From assembly GCF_041146395.1 (NCBI RefSeq), contig NC_090989.1, positions 125,921,501 through 125,985,500 of the forward strand: a DNA stretch of 64,000 nt. The letters are read 5' to 3'. The DNA is from Eulemur rufifrons (Eukaryota; Chordata; Mammalia; Primates; Lemuridae). Shown one piece after another: positions 60,611-64,000 of this stretch. Position 1 is the first letter of the stretch; each line of letters starts with the position of its first letter. Made by a program: the position numbers and the translations under genes. The notes under the pieces are model-generated. The model saw nothing but the letters and a program-made list of their open reading frames with translations. It did no database searches and was not told where the DNA came from.

Positions 60611-61996
60611 ACTATCCACCTCCCCCAGCTACCTTTTCAAACCTAGGAATGCTGCTATTAGGATAACAGAATGAAGATGTAGACTGGGAAGTAATTAATT
60701 AGATGGTAAACACTGGTTTAATTCTATTTTCACCATTGCTTAGGCTAAATTTATAATAATGAGTTATTCAAATATTAATACTTAGGCCTCCTGTCCAACA
60801 TACATATCTTGGGTTACTTCTACAGATAATAGCACCACCTCCATAAGGGTAATCTATTTTTCATTTTCTTCAACACTTAAGAAGTCAAAAGTGATCCAAC
60901 AAATGAATGATATAAAGTTTAGAGATTTTCCTCACAACAGATTTTTTCCACTGGAATGTCAGAAGGCAATGTTTATTTTTAACCTTAAAGGACAAAAGAA
61001 AAAAAACTTTGTAAAAATAACAGCCCTTATATTGCGCTCCAGTTACAGTTGTTGGTTAAGGAGGGGGGCAAAAGCAGTTACCAATAAATCAACGAACATC
61101 ACGGTATGGGATGAAGAGCAGAGGGAATACCAAGTTTTGCCCAGCAAAATTCACAAAATGAGGCCTATGGCACCAAACTCAGCATGCCACCGTCATAAAC
61201 CCGAACTAACCAGAGAAGGCTCTTTGATGATAAGGGGGAAGTCATTTAAAAGCTGGATCGGTCATAGAATCATGGAATATTGGAGCTATAGGCAATTTTA
61301 AAAGTTATCATTCTAGCACAAAGCCACGTTTTACAGAGAAAACCAAGAATTGGACAAAGGGAAGTGTCCTGCCCAAAAGGCTACCTAAGTTATTAGGTAG
61401 CAGGTGTCCTTCATCAGAATCAGGAGCAGATTCAGAAATGGGGCTTTTAAAGTTCCAGATTTCTCCTCCAGGAGGCAAGTCAGTGTCAGTAACGGAGCAC
61501 CTGGTGGTGTCCCAGTGCTTTCTCCAGCCACCTTCAACACCACTCGGATCCTAATGGCATCTGGCCCTCCGACTGGGAATTCTCCCAAAGGCAGAAAAGG
61601 GGAAAACCTTACGTGGGCTGTAATCCTGTCACACTAATTCTCAAAACCCTCAGAAAAGATTCCACATAATCGCAAGCAATAAAAATGAAACCTTCCAGTG
61701 TCAGGGGAAGATAGAGCAGGCAGCCTAACCGCCTGCCAGGATAAACTCCCCTTCTCAGATGAGACGCCCCACCCTCTGCATGCCGCGAGCACAGTCCAAA
61801 TTCCCACGCTCATTATCTGTGCTGGATCCCAGACAAATCCGGCAGACAGGAGGCTTCACCGAGGGGGGATGTTCAGCACCTCTGAACACGCAGACGGGAA
61901 AGTTCAACCTGCGCTGTAAACCCGTCAGCTGCCACATGTGTTCACTGACAGTGCATAATTAGCACTCAGAACATGTTCCAGCTCATAAAAAGTTTA

Positions 61997-62012
61997 TATA
62001 TATATATATATA
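61997..62012. repeat. (TA)n microsatellite
   Basis: Alternating TA run inside 'agtttatatatatatatata'. Confidence 0.85.
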
Positions 62013-63059
62013 ATCACTTTGGAAACTTTCCTGGAGATAACAGCAAATTCCGTATTTGTAAACGTGTCTGCTGGGAGGGATGAAGTAGAAACAGGTGACA
62101 CCTAATCCTCACAAGTCACTTCCGGGAGGGCTTACTCAACAAGTTTCAACCACCCCAAACACTCAAAAAAGCTTCTGTGAGTTACAGAAAAAAGAAAATG
62201 TATATCAGTCTTAACCCTCTGTCCACTTTATCTTCCCTGCATCCCCTTTCGAAGCATCTGTTCCTATGCGGTTCTGATGCCCGCCCAGCAAACCTTGGAA
62301 ACACACAGACATTCACCGAGCACCTACTGTATGACCTACGCTGTTATCAGCATGAAAAAAAGAGATAAACAATAAACACAATACCTAAGTAAAAATAGTA
62401 CTTATCTTAGGAGGTAAAAAGAACTATAGTTAAAAGAAAAGCAGAGCAGATTAAAAGGAATCAGCAATACGAGGTTGGCAGGGGATAAGCTGCTCTTTTA
62501 AAAATGGGTGATTTTTTCAAGGCGGATGCACTGAAGGTGAACTTGAGCGGACAGTTGAAGAAGTGAAGGAGTTAGCTTAGTAGACATCTGGGGAAAGAAG
62601 CACCATAGAAATTATGTCCACTGTCAAGAGTTAGACCCATATTCAGTAACTACAACGTGATGATCCAATGCACAATCCACAGTCCATAAATACTCATACA
62701 CTAGACAGCCTGGATATAACCTGCATATCTCCTGGATTTTACTCCCCAAAGTGTTATTTCTCAGAACAGAGGGAATTGCCTTTTACATTTATATACTTCT
62801 ACAAAATCTCTCACAACACAAGGACTCTCTCAGTCACTTTATTTTGAAAATAGCAAAATGCTTATTGGGGAAAACACATTAATCAAAGCTAGTTTGGGAC
62901 ATTTCCTGAAGTAATCTGATGGACTTGACTTTTTTTAAAGGAAAGAAATACATTTAACAAAAATTTAAAATAATTCCTACAGCATGAAAAAGAACTTGGA
63001 AGTGCTGTAATAGGCAATTTCCTTAAAGATGGTTTTTCAAAAGCAATTTGGGAATTCTA

Positions 63060-63370
63060 CACACAAATGAACACTAACAAACCATGGTGACATGAATGAA
63101 TCTCACAGAGATAGTGTTGAGCACAAGATGCCATTTATACCAACAGGCAAAGCCACCCTTTGGTGTTAGAAATTAGAGGTTTCTTTCGGGAGGAGTGGGG
63201 GGGATGGAGTGAGTAGCCACAGGAAGGGTTCGGGCTGTTGCTCTTGTTCCATTTCTTGACTTGGGTGTTGGTTACCCAGGTGTGTTCATTTTGTGCTAAC
63301 TCACTGAGCTGTGCACTTGTGATTTATGCATGCTCCTCAATTTATGCTATCTTCAACAAAAAGAGATGTT
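63060..63370 (+). mobile_element. Old L1 3' end
   Basis: 'gaatgaatctcacagagata', 'cttgggtgttggttacccagg', 'gagctgtgcacttgtgattta' and the 3' end 'cttcaacaaaaagag'. Related to 31060-31430. Confidence 0.75.
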
Positions 63371-64000
63371 TTTCTTTCTTCTTTTTTTTAAGAGCAATGC
63401 AGAGTAAGTGGTTCCATTATGGAGATTTCTTATTCACGTATGAGCTGGTGGAGAAAAAACAACTATTCTAATGTTAAATGAATGAGCACTTATGACTTAG
63501 GATAGTTTCCAGAGATAGTATCATTCATGAATTTTAAAAGTGCTGAATCCCAAACAATTTGGATGAAAGCAAATAGGATGAGCTAGAAACCTGTGCGAGA
63601 TGGCCAAAAAAATCATGCTGGTGATAAAGACACTGAATGCAATGATGCATGAAAAAAAGCAGTATAGGAATAACATTGTTTCCTGAGATGTAAACATGAG
63701 GGAAAGCACTATTTCCAAATTCATACATTTTATATAATTTAACATATGCACGTAAGACTAAATTAATATTAATAACATTAGAAGCAGAAACTTAATTATT
63801 TCAAATATATTCCTAAAATGTTGGTATGTTAAAGTTGGCACCAGTTTTTTAAATTTTTTCCATGGGGAAAATAGGAGATTTTCTTGGGTTATTTGATATA
63901 AATATTTAGGTATATATGCTGTATATTGCTCTGTGCTCTGCCTTCCCTTATGGCTGACAAGACTCATAATCATAAATGTTTTGTGTCAACTTAGGAAACA

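Overview
This is 64 kb of mammalian nuclear DNA, almost certainly from a strepsirrhine primate (lemur/loris/galago group). It is intron-rich and full of interspersed repeats, with no bacterial or viral gene organisation. Several dimeric 7SL-derived SINEs are Alu-like but carry lemur/galago-type variants, and a 5'-truncated L1 3' end at about 22.4-22.9 kb looks like the strepsirrhine L1 lineage. The species itself cannot be fixed from the sequence alone.

The only protein-coding gene I can support is RFTN1 (raftlin 1, a lipid-raft scaffold protein), transcribed on the minus strand. Three consecutive internal coding exons are present, in transcript order 44089-43705, 36056-35853 and 24180-24065. 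All have AG acceptors and GT donors. Their split codons rejoin across the introns (phases 0, 1, 1, 0) to give 705 nt of open frame, exactly 235 codons, corresponding to the middle of the approximately 580-residue protein. The N-terminal acylated exons lie beyond the right end and the C-terminal exons beyond the left end, or are too short or diverged for me to recognise.

Layout by plus-strand coordinate: 1-24064 is intron 3' of exon C. It holds several MaLR LTRs, a 1.4-kb MaLR proviral remnant (internal region plus 5' LTR), old L1 fragments, two Alus, a MER5-type DNA transposon split by an LTR, and a young-looking L1 insertion with a perfect 16-bp target-site duplication. 24181-35852 is the intron between exons B and C, with MaLR LTRs, L1 fragments, MIRs and an Alu/L1 cluster that shows three copies of one target site. 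36057-43704 is the most repeat-poor intron. 44090-64000 is intron 5' of exon A, with Alu dimers and monomers, MIR/L2, hAT-type elements, a candidate solo LTR of an endogenous retrovirus with TATA and polyadenylation signals, and a 24-bp minisatellite at 60.2 kb.

No new genetic system is evident. The observations most worth checking are a perfect 20-bp inverted repeat at 4512-4561, the nested and dated transposon insertions, an open frame extending upstream of exon A, a basophilic-kinase-like motif in the raftlin linker, and the minisatellite that happens to stay open on the minus strand.
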